From assembly GCF_014257025.1 (NCBI RefSeq), contig NZ_JACMSF010000045.1:1-64000 (forward strand): DNA of 64,000 bases, given 5' to 3'. A program made the position numbers and the translations under genes. The notes beneath the pieces were generated by a model. The model did not search any database. It saw nothing but the letters and a program-made list of their open reading frames with translations, and was not told the DNA's origin. Positions 42,621 to 51,530 of this stretch are shown in pieces. The DNA is from Streptomyces cupreus. Lineage in GTDB: Bacteria > Actinomycetota > Actinomycetes > Streptomycetales > Streptomycetaceae. Every line of letters begins with the position of its first letter. The stretch's first letter is position 1.

Positions 42621-42794
42621 CGGGATCTCCGCAGGCACGCTGTGCGCCTGGCCTTGAGCCGAAGAGCCGATGTCGGCGGGGGCAATGGCGGGCCGGACCC
42701 GACGCAGCGGGTCCGGCCCGTCCTGCCATGCACTGCTCGGGCCGCTCCTGTCAACACGCCGCGCCCATGCGCCCGCGTACCCCTTTGCGTCATC

Positions 42795-42854
42795 TGTGTC
42801 ACAAACGCCCCCCTTGTGTCACACATGTCGCACGTACGCGGGGCTTGTGTCACA
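42795..42854. promoter_or_regulatory. Three phased palindromic TGTGTCACA sites
   Basis: Exact copies of the 9-base palindrome TGTGTCACA start at 42795, 42815 and 42846. The centre spacings of 20 and 31 bases are close to two and three helical turns. The degenerate word ATGTCGCACG lies between the second and third. They are 140-200 bases upstream of the small HTH gene. The arrangement suggests cooperative binding of a dimeric regulator. Confidence 0.55.
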
Positions 42855-42994
42855 CCCGGCGCACAGCCCCTGCCCCGCGCCCGCTCGGCGTCGTTCACCG
42901 GGCACAGGCTTTGAGATCGCCAGCGCAGCGCCCGGTACCCCCGACGGCCGTTCCCGGCCGCGACCGCCGAAGCGCGCGCGGGGAGGTGCATGTC

Positions 42995-43195
42995 ATGACC
43001 GACCGACGGCTCTGGTCCTACAAGGAGATCGCGGCGCACATCCGTGTGCAGCCCGACACCGTACGGTCCTATCGCAAGCACGGGCTGCTGCCGCCACCCG
43101 ACCATGTGGAGGGCGGCAAGCCCTACTGGTACGCCGAAACCGTCCGGGTCTGGGTCGCCTCCCGCCCGAGCAACCGCGGCCGAAAAGAGGACTGA
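42995..43195 (+). CDS. Small MerR/AlpA-like helix-turn-helix protein
   Basis: 66 residues consisting of one winged-helix DNA-binding domain: WSYKEIAAHIRVQPDTVRSYRKHGLLPPPDHVEGGKPYWYAETVRVW. The pattern resembles the DNA-binding part of MerR proteins and small excisionase/AlpA-like proteins, with no effector domain. Composition is basic (GRKED tail). The ATG follows GGGGAGGTG. It is probably a small regulator of its own promoter and perhaps others, with the TGTGTCACA array just upstream as the candidate target. A clean terminator follows. Confidence 0.8.
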   Translation: MTDRRLWSYKEIAAHIRVQPDTVRSYRKHGLLPPPDHVEGGKPYWYAETVRVWVASRPSNRGRKED

Positions 43196-43201
43196 CGCTC
43201 C

Positions 43202-43230
43202 GGTGCCCCACGTCGAGTGGGGCACCCTTT
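43202..43230 (+). terminator. Rho-independent terminator of the small HTH gene
   Basis: 10-bp perfect stem GGTGCCCCAC / GTGGGGCACC with a 5-base loop, followed by CTTT, starting 7 bases after the stop. Confidence 0.85.
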
Positions 43231-43236
43231 CTCCCG

Positions 43237-43296
43237 GCGCCTCGGCTCCAGGGCCCTCGGCTCCAGCGCCTCAGCTCCAAGGCCCTCAGCTCCAGG
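43237..43296. repeat. Four tandem copies of a 15-base repeat
   Basis: Units close to GGCCCTCAGCTCCAG occur four times in a row. The last copy runs into the 3' end of the alcohol dehydrogenase gene (Glu-Pro-Trp-Ser-stop). The array may have arisen by duplication of that gene end. Confidence 0.7.
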
Positions 43297-44332
43297 GCTC
43301 GATGACCGTCACCCCCGATCCCGCCGCGGTGCCCATCGCCGCCAGCGCGGCCGGGGTCTCGTCCAGGGTGATGGTGGAAGTGACCAGGAGATCGGGGCGC
43401 AGGACACCGGACCGGACGAGCTCCAGCATCGGCGGGTAGGTGTGGGCGGCCATGCCGTGGCTGCCGAGGAGTTCCAGCTCCCAGCCGATCGCGCGGGCCA
43501 TCGGGACGGGCGTGGTGCCGTCGGCCGAGGGCAGCAGGCCCACCTGGACGTGCCGGCCGCGGCGGCGCAGGCTGTTCACCGAGGCGACGCAGGTGAGGGG
43601 GGAACCCAGCGCGTCGAGGGACAGATGGGCACCGCCACCGGTCAGTTCATGGATCGCCCCGGCCGTGGTGTCCGGCACGCTCCTCGCGTCCACACAGTGC
43701 GCGGCCCCGAACTTCCTTGCCAGGTCCAGCGCCTGGGGCGAGACGTCCACGGCGACGACCCGCGCACCCGACGCTGCCGCGATCATCACCGCCGACAGGC
43801 CCACCCCGCCGCAGCCGTGCACCGCGACCCACTCCCCCGCGGCGACCCGGCCCTGCTGCACCACCGCCCGGAACGCGGTGGCGAACCGGCAGCCGAGCGA
43901 GGCGGCGGTGGCGCTGGACAGGTCGTCCGGTATCGCGACCAGGTTCACATCGGCGTGGTCCAGCGCCACGTACTGGGCGAAGGAGCCCCAGTGGGTGAAG
44001 CCGGGCTGGGTCTGCCGCTCGCACACCTGCTGGTCGCCCGCCGCGCAGGCGGGGCAGTTCCCGCAGGCGCAGACGAAGGGGACGGTGACCCGGTCGCCGG
44101 GGCGCCAGCCGGTCACCCGGGGGCCCACCGCCTCGACGACACCGGCGAGTTCATGGCCGGGAACGTGCGGCAGCGTGATGTCGGGGTCGTGCCCCTGCCA
44201 GCCGTGCCAGTCGCTGCGGCACAGGCCGGTCGCCTCGACCCGGACCACGACTCCATGGTCGGCGGGGCGGGGGTCGGTCAGCTCACGTACCTCGGCGGGT
44301 TCGCCGTACTGCTCGAAGACCACGGCTCGCAT
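43286..44332 (-). CDS. Zinc-dependent alcohol dehydrogenase (MDR family)
   Basis: 348 residues. Catalytic zinc ligands are in ATGLCRSDWHGW (Cys) and LPHVPGHELAG (His-Glu). The structural zinc site is the four-cysteine lobe CACGNCPACAAGDQQVC. The NAD(P)-binding motif VAVHGCGGVGLSAVMIA and VAVDVSPQALDLARKFGA complete the fold. It oxidises or reduces an alcohol/aldehyde pair; the substrate is unspecified. The start has GAAAGGAG upstream. It is separated from the MMPL gene by only 36 bases on the same strand, so co-transcription with that exporter is possible. Confidence 0.9.
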   Translation of the reverse strand: MRAVVFEQYGEPAEVRELTDPRPADHGVVVRVEATGLCRSDWHGWQGHDPDITLPHVPGHELAGVVEAVGPRVTGWRPGDRVTVPFVCACGNCPACAAGDQQVCERQTQPGFTHWGSFAQYVALDHADVNLVAIPDDLSSATAASLGCRFATAFRAVVQQGRVAAGEWVAVHGCGGVGLSAVMIAAASGARVVAVDVSPQALDLARKFGAAHCVDARSVPDTTAGAIHELTGGGAHLSLDALGSPLTCVASVNSLRRRGRHVQVGLLPSADGTTPVPMARAIGWELELLGSHGMAAHTYPPMLELVRSGVLRPDLLVTSTITLDETPAALAAMGTAAGSGVTVIEPWS

Positions 44333-44368
44333 GGGGGCTCCTTTCCTCCATCGCGAAGGCTAGATCCC

Positions 44369-46600
44369 TCAGGGGGATCGGTCGTAGGCCATCTCGCGGT
44401 CCGTCGTGGCCGGTCGCGTGGCTGCCGGCGCCTCTGGCGTGTCTGCGGCACCTTCCTCGCTCACCCCGAACCGGTTGTGGAAGCGCCGCAGCGGGCCCGG
44501 GGCCCACCAGGTCGCCCGGCCCGTCAGGCGCATCGCGGCCGGGACCAGGAGGCTGCGGACGATCATCGCGTCCATCAGGACCGCGAGGGCGATCCCGAGG
44601 CCGAGCATCTTGGTGTTGGTGACCCGGGAGGTGCCTATCGCGACCATCACCACCGCGAGGATGACCGCCGCCGCGGTGATCAGGCCGCCGGTGCGCTGGA
44701 GTCCGTGCCGCACCGACGCCTCGTGGTCGCCCGTTCTGTCGTACTCCTCCTTGATGCGGGAGAGCAGGAAGACGCCGTAGTCCATGGACAGGCCGAAGGC
44801 GACGCAGAACATCAGGACCGGGAGGGTGGTCTCGATGTCGCCGGTGCTGGTGAAGCCGAGCAGGCCGGAGAGATGGCCGTCCTGGAAGACCCAGACCACG
44901 GCGCCGAACATGGCGGTCAGGCTGAGGGCGTTGAGGATCACCGCCTGGACGGGGATCAGCACGCTGCCGGTGAGAAGGAAGACCAGGAGCAGGGTGACGA
45001 TCGCGATGAACGCCACCGCCCAGGGCAGCCGCTCGGCTATCGCGTCCTTGGAGTCGACCAGGACGGCCGCCGTGCCGGTCACCTTGGTCTCGAAGGGGGC
45101 CTTCGTCGCGCGTACCTCGCCGACCAGGCGCTGGGCGGGGGCGTCGACGGCCTCGCCCTTCGGCAGCACCGTGAAGTACGCCGAGTCGCCCTTCACCAGC
45201 GGTCCGTCCACGCGCAGCACGTCGGGGAGGCCGGCGACGCGCTCCTTGTACGCGGCGTACTGTGCCTCGGTGGCCCGGCCCTCGGCGAGCACCTCCAGAC
45301 CGCCGCCCGGGTTGCCGGGGAAGTCCTGCCGGATGTGCTGCTGCACCACATGGGACTCGGCGGAGGAGGGCAGCTGACGGTCGTCGGCGGTGCCGAACTT
45401 CACGCCCAGGAACGGCAGTCCGAGCACGATCAGCACCGCGGTGGTCGCCACGGCGAAGAACGGGGCCCTGCGCATCACGAGGGCCGCAGTGCGCGCCCAG
45501 GCCCCGCGCTCCTCGCCCGCCGCCTTGCTGGGCCCACCGCGCCGGAACAGGCGGCGCAGGTCGAGGGAGTTGACGCGGTGGCCGAGCAGGAGGAGGGCGG
45601 CGGGGAGCAGGATCAGGGCCGCCGCGGCGGCCAGCAGGACCACGGCGATACCGGCGTAGGCGAAGGACCTCAGGAAGTACTGCGGGAAAAGCAGCATCGC
45701 CGCGAGGGAGACCGCGACGGTGAGCGCGGAGAACAGCACGGTGCGGCCCGCCGTGCGCAGGGTCGTGCCCACCGCGGTCGACGGCTCGGCTCCGGTGGCC
45801 AGTTCCTCGCGGAAGCGGCGGACGATGAACAGGGCGTAGTCGATGGCGAGGCCGAGGCCCAGGGCCGTGGTGAGGTTCAGCGCGAAGACGGAGACATCGG
45901 TGAACTCCGTCAGGCCGCGCAGCACGGCGTTGGTGCCGAGGATCGCGACGATGCCGATGCCGAGCGGCAGCAGGGCGGCGACCGCGCTGCCGAAGACCAT
46001 CACGAGCAGTACCAGGGTCACCGGCAGGGCGATCACCTCGGCCCGGGTCAGATCCTCCTGGATGATCTTCTGCATCTCGTGCTGGACGGCGATCCGGCCG
46101 CCGATGGCGACCTCCACCGGGCCGTGGGTGCCGCGCAGTTCGGGCGCGATGCGGTCCAGGGTCTCGCCCATGGCCGTCTCATCGCCGGTCAGCCGGGCGG
46201 TGATCAGCGCCTGACGGCCGTCCTCGGCGCGCAGGGCGGGTGAGGGCGACCGCCAGTAGGAGCCGACGCCCGTCACGCCCTTCTCACCGGCGAGTTCGGC
46301 CGTGAGCCGGTTGGCCTCGGCGGCCACCGCCGGGTCGTCCACGGAGGCGCTGCCCGCGTCCACCAGGAGCAGCAGATTGGGCTGCGAGTCGGGGAACTCC
46401 CGCTCCAGCGCCTCGGTCGCGTACGTCGACTCCGCCGCCGGGTCCTGCCAGCCGCCGCTGCCCAGCCGGTCGGCGACTCCTCCGCCGGCCAGCACCGCGA
46501 GGGCGGTGAGGACCAGGGCCGCGAGCAGGGACAACCTCGGGCGGGCGGTGACGAAACGGGTCCAGCGCCCCGGGAGGAGCGGTTTGTTGACATCGGTCAT
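44369..46600 (-). CDS. MMPL/RND-family transporter
   Basis: 743 residues with 11-12 TM helices in two repeats. Each repeat begins with a single TM and a large extracytoplasmic domain, followed by a five-helix block. Signature sequences are TTALGLGLAIDYALFIVRRFREEL in repeat one and CVAFGLSMDYGVFLLSRIKEEY in repeat two (GLG/GLS-x-x-[ID]DY-type proton-relay segments). MMPL proteins export lipids, siderophores or drugs using the proton gradient. The substrate is unknown. It is divergent from a TetR gene with two matching operators between them, so repression by that regulator is very likely. Confidence 0.9.
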   Translation of the reverse strand: MTDVNKPLLPGRWTRFVTARPRLSLLAALVLTALAVLAGGGVADRLGSGGWQDPAAESTYATEALEREFPDSQPNLLLLVDAGSASVDDPAVAAEANRLTAELAGEKGVTGVGSYWRSPSPALRAEDGRQALITARLTGDETAMGETLDRIAPELRGTHGPVEVAIGGRIAVQHEMQKIIQEDLTRAEVIALPVTLVLLVMVFGSAVAALLPLGIGIVAILGTNAVLRGLTEFTDVSVFALNLTTALGLGLAIDYALFIVRRFREELATGAEPSTAVGTTLRTAGRTVLFSALTVAVSLAAMLLFPQYFLRSFAYAGIAVVLLAAAAALILLPAALLLLGHRVNSLDLRRLFRRGGPSKAAGEERGAWARTAALVMRRAPFFAVATTAVLIVLGLPFLGVKFGTADDRQLPSSAESHVVQQHIRQDFPGNPGGGLEVLAEGRATEAQYAAYKERVAGLPDVLRVDGPLVKGDSAYFTVLPKGEAVDAPAQRLVGEVRATKAPFETKVTGTAAVLVDSKDAIAERLPWAVAFIAIVTLLLVFLLTGSVLIPVQAVILNALSLTAMFGAVVWVFQDGHLSGLLGFTSTGDIETTLPVLMFCVAFGLSMDYGVFLLSRIKEEYDRTGDHEASVRHGLQRTGGLITAAAVILAVVMVAIGTSRVTNTKMLGLGIALAVLMDAMIVRSLLVPAAMRLTGRATWWAPGPLRRFHNRFGVSEEGAADTPEAPAATRPATTDREMAYDRSP

Positions 46601-46643
46601 CGTGCGGTGTCCCCTTCACCGTGGAACCATAGAATCGAAAACA

Positions 46644-46686
46644 CGAGAGATCGCTCGCGTTTCACCAGAATGCGAGCGACCACTCG
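46644..46686. promoter_or_regulatory. Paired TetR-type operators
   Basis: Two 14-base palindromes of the form CGAG-N6-CTCG lie at 46644-46657 (CGAGAGATCGCTCG) and 46673-46686 (CGAGCGACCACTCG), centres 29 bases apart. They sit between the divergent MMPL and TetR genes. Inner halves TCGCTCGC and GCGAGCGA also form an inverted repeat. Confidence 0.75.
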
Positions 46687-46723
46687 TATTTGTCAATGGC
46701 GTTCGGAGATCTGGGGATAACGC

Positions 46724-47386
46724 GTGCCCGACACCTCACAGAACGAACAGAAGAGCGAACAGCCGCGCCGCCGTCAGGCCCGCGGTGAGCGCCGTATCGC
46801 CCAACTGCTCTCGGCCGCCGCCTCGGTCTTCTGCAGCACCGGCTACACGGCCGCCAGCACCAACGCCATCGCCCGTGAGGCGGGCGTCTCACCGGGCACG
46901 CTCTACCAGTTCTTCCCGAACAAGGAAGCCATCGCGATCGAGCTGGGCGACCGGCTGATGCACGAGATGCGGGACACCTACGGCGAGGCGCTCGCCCCCG
47001 TCGACCCCGCCACCCCGCTGGAGGAGGCCGTCGGCGCCGCCGTCGACCGCTTCATCGACTTCAACTGCGCGCACCCGGTGTTCTTCGCGCTGATGCACGG
47101 CCCCGACGTCCCCGGCCGTATGGCCGAGGAGCACGACGCCCTGCACGCGACCCTGCTCTCCCGGATCGAGGGCCTGTTGTCCTCGTACCTGACGGACGCG
47201 CCCCCGGCCGAGCTCAACCGCACAGCGCACATGGTCCTCGGTATCTACAAGGCAGGGCTCGAACTGGTTCTCGCCCACGAGGGCGCCGAGCGCGAGGCCT
47301 TCGTCGCGGAGCTGAAGAACGCCCTGATCCGCTATCTGCGACCGCTGGCCGAGGCCCGGGGCCTCACCACGACTCCGGCTCCCTGA
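46724..47386 (+). CDS. TetR-family transcriptional regulator
   Basis: 220 residues. The N-terminal HTH has RRIAQLLSAAASVFCSTGYTAASTNAIAREAGVSPGTLYQFFPNKEAIA, a textbook TetR DNA-binding domain. The C-terminal ligand/dimer domain is helical. The GTG start at 46724 has GGGGATAAC upstream. Divergent from the MMPL exporter and flanked by paired palindromes, it most likely represses the exporter (and itself) until an effector binds. Confidence 0.9.
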   Translation: MPDTSQNEQKSEQPRRRQARGERRIAQLLSAAASVFCSTGYTAASTNAIAREAGVSPGTLYQFFPNKEAIAIELGDRLMHEMRDTYGEALAPVDPATPLEEAVGAAVDRFIDFNCAHPVFFALMHGPDVPGRMAEEHDALHATLLSRIEGLLSSYLTDAPPAELNRTAHMVLGIYKAGLELVLAHEGAEREAFVAELKNALIRYLRPLAEARGLTTTPAP

Positions 47387-47595
47387 CCACGTCCCGCCGA
47401 CCGGGATCCGAACCGGGAGTGCGGTTCCCCCGCGTCCCGCGGCAAGGGCAGGACCGTGCCGAGGGCGGTGCTGGTCAGATGGGCCTCGCCGCCCTGCTAA
47501 CTCGATCTCATGATCAGGATGAGCGTCCCGGCCTGCGGCATGGGGGCTACCTACCATATGGTGCCGACAAATCCGCCCAATCCGAGGGATTTGCC

Positions 47596-48549
47596 GTGAC
47601 CCACTCCCCGCCGCCCGGCGCTCCCCAGGCCCACGCCCCCGGACCGCAGCAGCCGCCAACGACGTACCCGCAGATCCGCGCGGGGCTGTGGCGGCGGTGC
47701 CTGTGGGTCGGGCTCGGGCTGTGGGTGCTGACCGCGCTCGTCACGTACGCCACGAAGAACACCGCCCTGCTGCCCACACTGATCCTGCTCGGCAGCTTCC
47801 TGGTGCCGGTCTGCTTCGTGCTGTGGGCGTACGAGCGGCACGGGCGTGACCTGGGCGTCAGCGTGATCCTCGGCTGCTTTCTGACCGGCGGCACGCTGGG
47901 CGTCCTCGGCGCCTCGCTGATGGAGTACTACCTGCTGCACCCCTCGCTATGGATGTTCGTGGGTGTCGGCCTGATCGAGGAGGCGGTCAAGCTCGGCGCG
48001 CTGATGTTCGTGCTGCGCCGGCAGCCGCGGATCCGGGGGATGCGGGCCGGTCTGGTGCTCGGCGCCACCGTCGGCTTCGGCTTCGCGGCGTCGGCGAGCG
48101 CCGGGTACGCCTTCACCGCCGCCGTCTCCACCGAGGGCGTCGATCTGCGGGCGCTGCTGGGGACGGAGATCCTGCGCGGGGTGCTGGCGCCCTTCGGGCA
48201 CGGACTGTGGACGGCCATCGCGGGCGGTGTTCTGCTCGCCCACCGCCGCCCGGACGGGCGCTTCCGGCTCGCCGGCCCGGTGCTCGGCACCTACCTCGGC
48301 GTCTCCCTGCTGCACGCCCTGTGGGACTCCACCCACGGCATCGCGCTCTGGCTGGTGGCGCATCTGACCGTCACCGGCCATCTCGACAAGGAGTTGTTCG
48401 CCCAGGGATACCTGCCGCACCCGACCGATCAGCAGGAACATCTCTTCACGCTGTTCTCGGTCGGCGGGCTGGCCCTCGTCGCCGCGCTGGGGGTCACCTG
48501 GGCGCGCTGGCTGGCCCGTGGCGACCCCTCTTGGAGAAATACCCCATAG
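47596..48549 (+). CDS. PrsW-family intramembrane metalloprotease
   Basis: About 317 residues with eight TM helices after a proline-rich N-terminus. The family catalytic motifs are present: GLIEEAVKLGALMFVLRR (EExxK), ATVGFGFAASASAGYAF, GHGLWTAIAGG (His) and LLHALWDSTHG (His). PrsW-type proteases cut membrane proteins such as anti-sigma factors. The substrate is unknown. The GTG at 47596 has GAGGGA upstream; longer in-frame starts up to 47419 exist. Its stop codon lies inside the CsoR-like operator of the copper operon, so the two transcription units abut. Confidence 0.8.
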   Translation: MTHSPPPGAPQAHAPGPQQPPTTYPQIRAGLWRRCLWVGLGLWVLTALVTYATKNTALLPTLILLGSFLVPVCFVLWAYERHGRDLGVSVILGCFLTGGTLGVLGASLMEYYLLHPSLWMFVGVGLIEEAVKLGALMFVLRRQPRIRGMRAGLVLGATVGFGFAASASAGYAFTAAVSTEGVDLRALLGTEILRGVLAPFGHGLWTAIAGGVLLAHRRPDGRFRLAGPVLGTYLGVSLLHALWDSTHGIALWLVAHLTVTGHLDKELFAQGYLPHPTDQQEHLFTLFSVGGLALVAALGVTWARWLARGDPSWRNTP

Positions 48550-48555
48550 GGGTAT
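48539..48555. promoter_or_regulatory. CsoR-type copper operator
   Basis: ATACCCCATAGGGGTAT has perfect 7-base arms around a 3-base centre, the classic CsoR box (TACCC...GGGTA). It lies 66 bases before copZ. CsoR repression would be relieved by Cu(I). The csoR gene is not in this window. Confidence 0.85.
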
Positions 48556-48620
48556 ACGGTGGTGATACGGGGACTCCCGTGGTACCCCTCAGCCCCACAT
48601 GCCTCTACGAGGAGAACAAC

Positions 48621-48836
48621 ATGAGCGTGAGCGCCGTCTACAAGGTCAGCGGGATGAGCTGCGGACACTGCGAAGGCGCCGTCTCCGGCGAGATCTCCGA
48701 GCTCCCCGGCGTCAGCTCCGTGAAGGCCGTCGCCTCCACCGGCGAGGTCACCGTGATCTCCACCGAGGCGCTGCGCGAGGAGGACGTGCGGGCGGCCGTG
48801 GAAGAGGCCGGCTTCGAACTCGTCGGCGTGGCCTGA
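48621..48836 (+). CDS. copZ: Copper chaperone, heavy-metal-associated domain
   Basis: 71 residues forming one HMA (ferredoxin-like) domain. The metal-binding loop is VSGMSCGHCEGAV, with the MxCxxC cysteines at about 14 and 17. It carries Cu(I) in the cytoplasm and hands it to the P-type ATPase encoded next. AGGAG precedes the ATG. Its stop is about 20 bases before copA, and both lie behind the CsoR box. Confidence 0.92.
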   Translation: MSVSAVYKVSGMSCGHCEGAVSGEISELPGVSSVKAVASTGEVTVISTEALREEDVRAAVEEAGFELVGVA

Positions 48837-48855
48837 GCGCACTGGAGTCATGCCC

Positions 48856-51084
48856 ATGTCCACCGCCCAGGCCCCGATAGCCCCCACCGCCGAAGTCGAA
48901 CTGCTCATCGGCGGCATGACCTGTGCCTCCTGTGCCGCCCGGGTCGAGAAGAAGCTCAACCGGATGGACGGGGTCACCGCCAGCGTCAACTTCGCCACCG
49001 AGAAGGCGAAGGTCAGCTACCCCGCGGGCGTCGAGGTGGCCGATCTGATCGCCACGGTGGTGAAGACGGGGTACACCGCCGAGGAGCCCACGCCGCCCGA
49101 GCCCGCCGCAGCGGATCCGGCGGCCGAGGACGATCCCGAACTGGCCGACTACCGGCAGCGCTTCACCGTGTCCGCGCTGCTCGCCGCGCCCGTCGTCCTG
49201 CTCTCCATGATCCCGGCCCTCCAGTTCGACAACTGGCAGTGGCTCGCGCTCACCCTCGCCGCTCCCGTCGTCGTCTGGGGCGGGCTGCCCTTCCACCGGG
49301 CCGCCTGGACCAACGCCCGGCACGGCGCCGCGACCATGGACACCCTGGTCTCGCTCGGGACGCTGGCCGCGTTCGGGTGGTCGCTGTGGGCGCTGTTCTT
49401 CGGGGACGCCGGGATGCCCGGGATGCGGGACGAGTTCCGATTCACCGTCGGCGGGATGGACGGCGCCTCGACCATCTACCTCGAAGTGGCCTCCGGGGTC
49501 GTCGCCTTCATCCTGCTCGGCCGCTATCTGGAGGCCCGCGCCAAGCGCCGCGCGGGAGCCGCGCTCAGGGCGCTGCTGGAGCTCGGCGCCAAGGACGTGG
49601 CCGTTCTCAGGGACGGACGCGAGCAGCGGATCCCGGTGGCCGAACTGGCCGTCGGCGACCGGTTCGTCGTACGGCCAGGGGAGAAGATCGCCACCGACGG
49701 CACCGTCGTCGAGGGCGTCTCGGCGGTGGACGCCTCCATGCTGACCGGCGAGTCCGTGCCGGTGGACGTCACGGCCGGGGACCCGGTCACCGGGGCCACC
49801 GTCAACGCCGGCGGGCGCCTCGTCGTCGAGGCCACCCGGGTCGGCGCGGACACCCAGCTGGCGCGGATGGCGCGGCTGGTGGAGGACGCGCAGAACGGCA
49901 AGGCCGAGGTCCAGCGGCTCGCCGACCGGATCTCCGCCGTCTTCGTGCCGGTCGTGCTCGCCATCGCCGTCGCCACCTTCGGCGGCTGGCTCGGCGCCAC
50001 CGGTGACACCGTCGACGCGTTCACCGCGGCGGTCGCCGTCCTGATCATCGCCTGCCCGTGCGCCCTGGGCCTCGCGACCCCGACCGCGCTGATGGTCGGC
50101 ACCGGGCGCGGCGCCCAGCTCGGCATCCTGATCAAGGGCCCTGAGGTGCTGGAGTCCACCCGCCGCGTCGACACGGTCGTCCTCGACAAGACCGGCACGG
50201 TGACGACCGGACACATGACCCTGCACGAGGTGTACGTCGCCGAGGGCACCGATGAGAAGCAGGCGCTGCGGCTCGCGGGCGCCCTGGAGCACGCCTCCGA
50301 GCACCCCGTCGCCCGGGCCGTCGCCATGGGCGCCGAGGAGCGGGCCGGGGCGCTGCCGGCGGCCGAGCACTTCGAGAACGTGCCCGGTCGGGGCGTACGC
50401 GGGCGCGTGGAGGGCCATGAGGTCGCCGTGGGACGACTGTTCACCGACCTGCCCGAGGAGCTGGCCCGCGCGCGGGACGAGGCCGAGCGGGACGGACGTA
50501 CAGCCGTCGTCGTCGGCTGGGACGGGGACGCGCGTGCCGTCCTCGCGGTCGCCGACACGGTCAAGGAGACCAGCGCCGAGGCCGTGCGCGAACTGCGGGC
50601 CCTCGGGCTCACGCCGGTGCTGCTGACCGGGGACAACCGGGCGGTGGCCGAGGCGGTGGCGCGGAGCGTCGGGATCGAGCAGGTGATCGCCGAGGTGCTG
50701 CCCGAGGAGAAGGTCGAGGCGGTACGGCGATTGCAGGGCGAGGGGCGGACGGTCGCCATGGTCGGCGACGGCGTCAACGACGCGGCCGCGCTCGCCACCG
50801 CCGATCTGGGGCTCGCCATGGGCACCGGGACGGACGCGGCGATCGAGGCCGGGGATCTGACGCTGGTGCGCGGGGATCTGCGGGTGGCGGCGGACGCGAT
50901 CCGGCTGTCCCGCCGGACGCTCACCACGATCAAGGGCAATCTCGTATGGGCGTTCGGCTACAACGTGGCCGCGCTGCCGCTGGCCGCGGCCGGGCTGCTG
51001 AATCCGATGATCGCGGGGGCGGCGATGGCGTTCTCGTCGGTCTTCGTAGTGACGAACAGCCTGCGGCTGCGGACTTTCCGTTAG
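48856..51084 (+). CDS. copA: Cu(I)-exporting P1B-type ATPase
   Basis: 742 residues. An N-terminal HMA domain has GGMTCASCAARVEKKLN (Cys23, Cys26). Eight TM helices follow. The actuator motif TGES (MLTGESVPVD), the transmembrane CPC at 400-402 (IIACPCALGLATPTALMVGTG), the phosphorylated Asp444 (VLDKTGTVTTGH), the HP motif (SEHPVARAV) and GDGVNDAAALATADLGLAMGTGTDAAIEAGD are all present. It exports Cu(I) from the cytoplasm. The ATG at 48856 is favoured over 48850 by Shine-Dalgarno spacing (GGAG). It forms an operon with copZ. Confidence 0.93.
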   Translation: MSTAQAPIAPTAEVELLIGGMTCASCAARVEKKLNRMDGVTASVNFATEKAKVSYPAGVEVADLIATVVKTGYTAEEPTPPEPAAADPAAEDDPELADYRQRFTVSALLAAPVVLLSMIPALQFDNWQWLALTLAAPVVVWGGLPFHRAAWTNARHGAATMDTLVSLGTLAAFGWSLWALFFGDAGMPGMRDEFRFTVGGMDGASTIYLEVASGVVAFILLGRYLEARAKRRAGAALRALLELGAKDVAVLRDGREQRIPVAELAVGDRFVVRPGEKIATDGTVVEGVSAVDASMLTGESVPVDVTAGDPVTGATVNAGGRLVVEATRVGADTQLARMARLVEDAQNGKAEVQRLADRISAVFVPVVLAIAVATFGGWLGATGDTVDAFTAAVAVLIIACPCALGLATPTALMVGTGRGAQLGILIKGPEVLESTRRVDTVVLDKTGTVTTGHMTLHEVYVAEGTDEKQALRLAGALEHASEHPVARAVAMGAEERAGALPAAEHFENVPGRGVRGRVEGHEVAVGRLFTDLPEELARARDEAERDGRTAVVVGWDGDARAVLAVADTVKETSAEAVRELRALGLTPVLLTGDNRAVAEAVARSVGIEQVIAEVLPEEKVEAVRRLQGEGRTVAMVGDGVNDAAALATADLGLAMGTGTDAAIEAGDLTLVRGDLRVAADAIRLSRRTLTTIKGNLVWAFGYNVAALPLAAAGLLNPMIAGAAMAFSSVFVVTNSLRLRTFR

Positions 51085-51530
51085 GGCCCCTCTGGAGTCC
51101 GGCGCGAGCCTCACATAAGCTCTTCACAAGGCTCGCGCATCATCCTTACGCTTGGGTCTCGTTCGGTTGAGCGGGGCTCTTGCGCATCTAACGGACATAT
51201 GCAAGAGACGCAGATCACAGTGATGTGAACGTAACCATCGAAGGGGTTCGAAGGTCTAAGTTGGCGATGTCAGGAAGCGTCTTGGGGGGCGCGGACTGGC
51301 ATCTGGGGATGTCTTGGGGGACTTCCTCAGAGATGCGTTGCCGGGGCACGCACACCGGGGAGCTTTGAGCGGCCCTCCCGAGCGTGCGTTGTCCCGGCAG
51401 ACCGCACACCGAGTAGTACGAGGAATGTCGCTCGTTCTGCTCAACGCACTACCGAACAACAGCGATTCAGGCGCTGTCCTCACAGACGCCCGGCCGGATC
51501 CCGTGGGGGGAATCCGCACCGGGACATGGG
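51085..51530. other. Non-coding or leader-like stretch before citA end
   Basis: About 450 bases hold no convincing gene. An inverted repeat CTCTTGC (51177-51183) / GCAAGAG (51201-51207) is followed by an open plus-strand stretch (GTG about 51225 to TGA about 51370; VNVTIEGVRRSKLAMSGSVLGG) with weak protein character. T-rich sequence after the hairpin at 51531-51579 points to a plus-strand transcript. It could be a small RNA or a short peptide gene. Confidence 0.35.

Noticed and set aside
43217..46243. A plus-strand open frame of about 1,000 codons
   Set aside because: It lies antisense to the alcohol dehydrogenase and MMPL genes, whose motifs are intact. Its product is rich in Gly, Arg, His and Asp, typical of the mirror frame of high-GC coding DNA.
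48748..51114. A minus-strand open frame of 788 codons opposite copA
   Set aside because: It is a shadow of copA with no recognisable motif. CopA on the plus strand has every catalytic motif.
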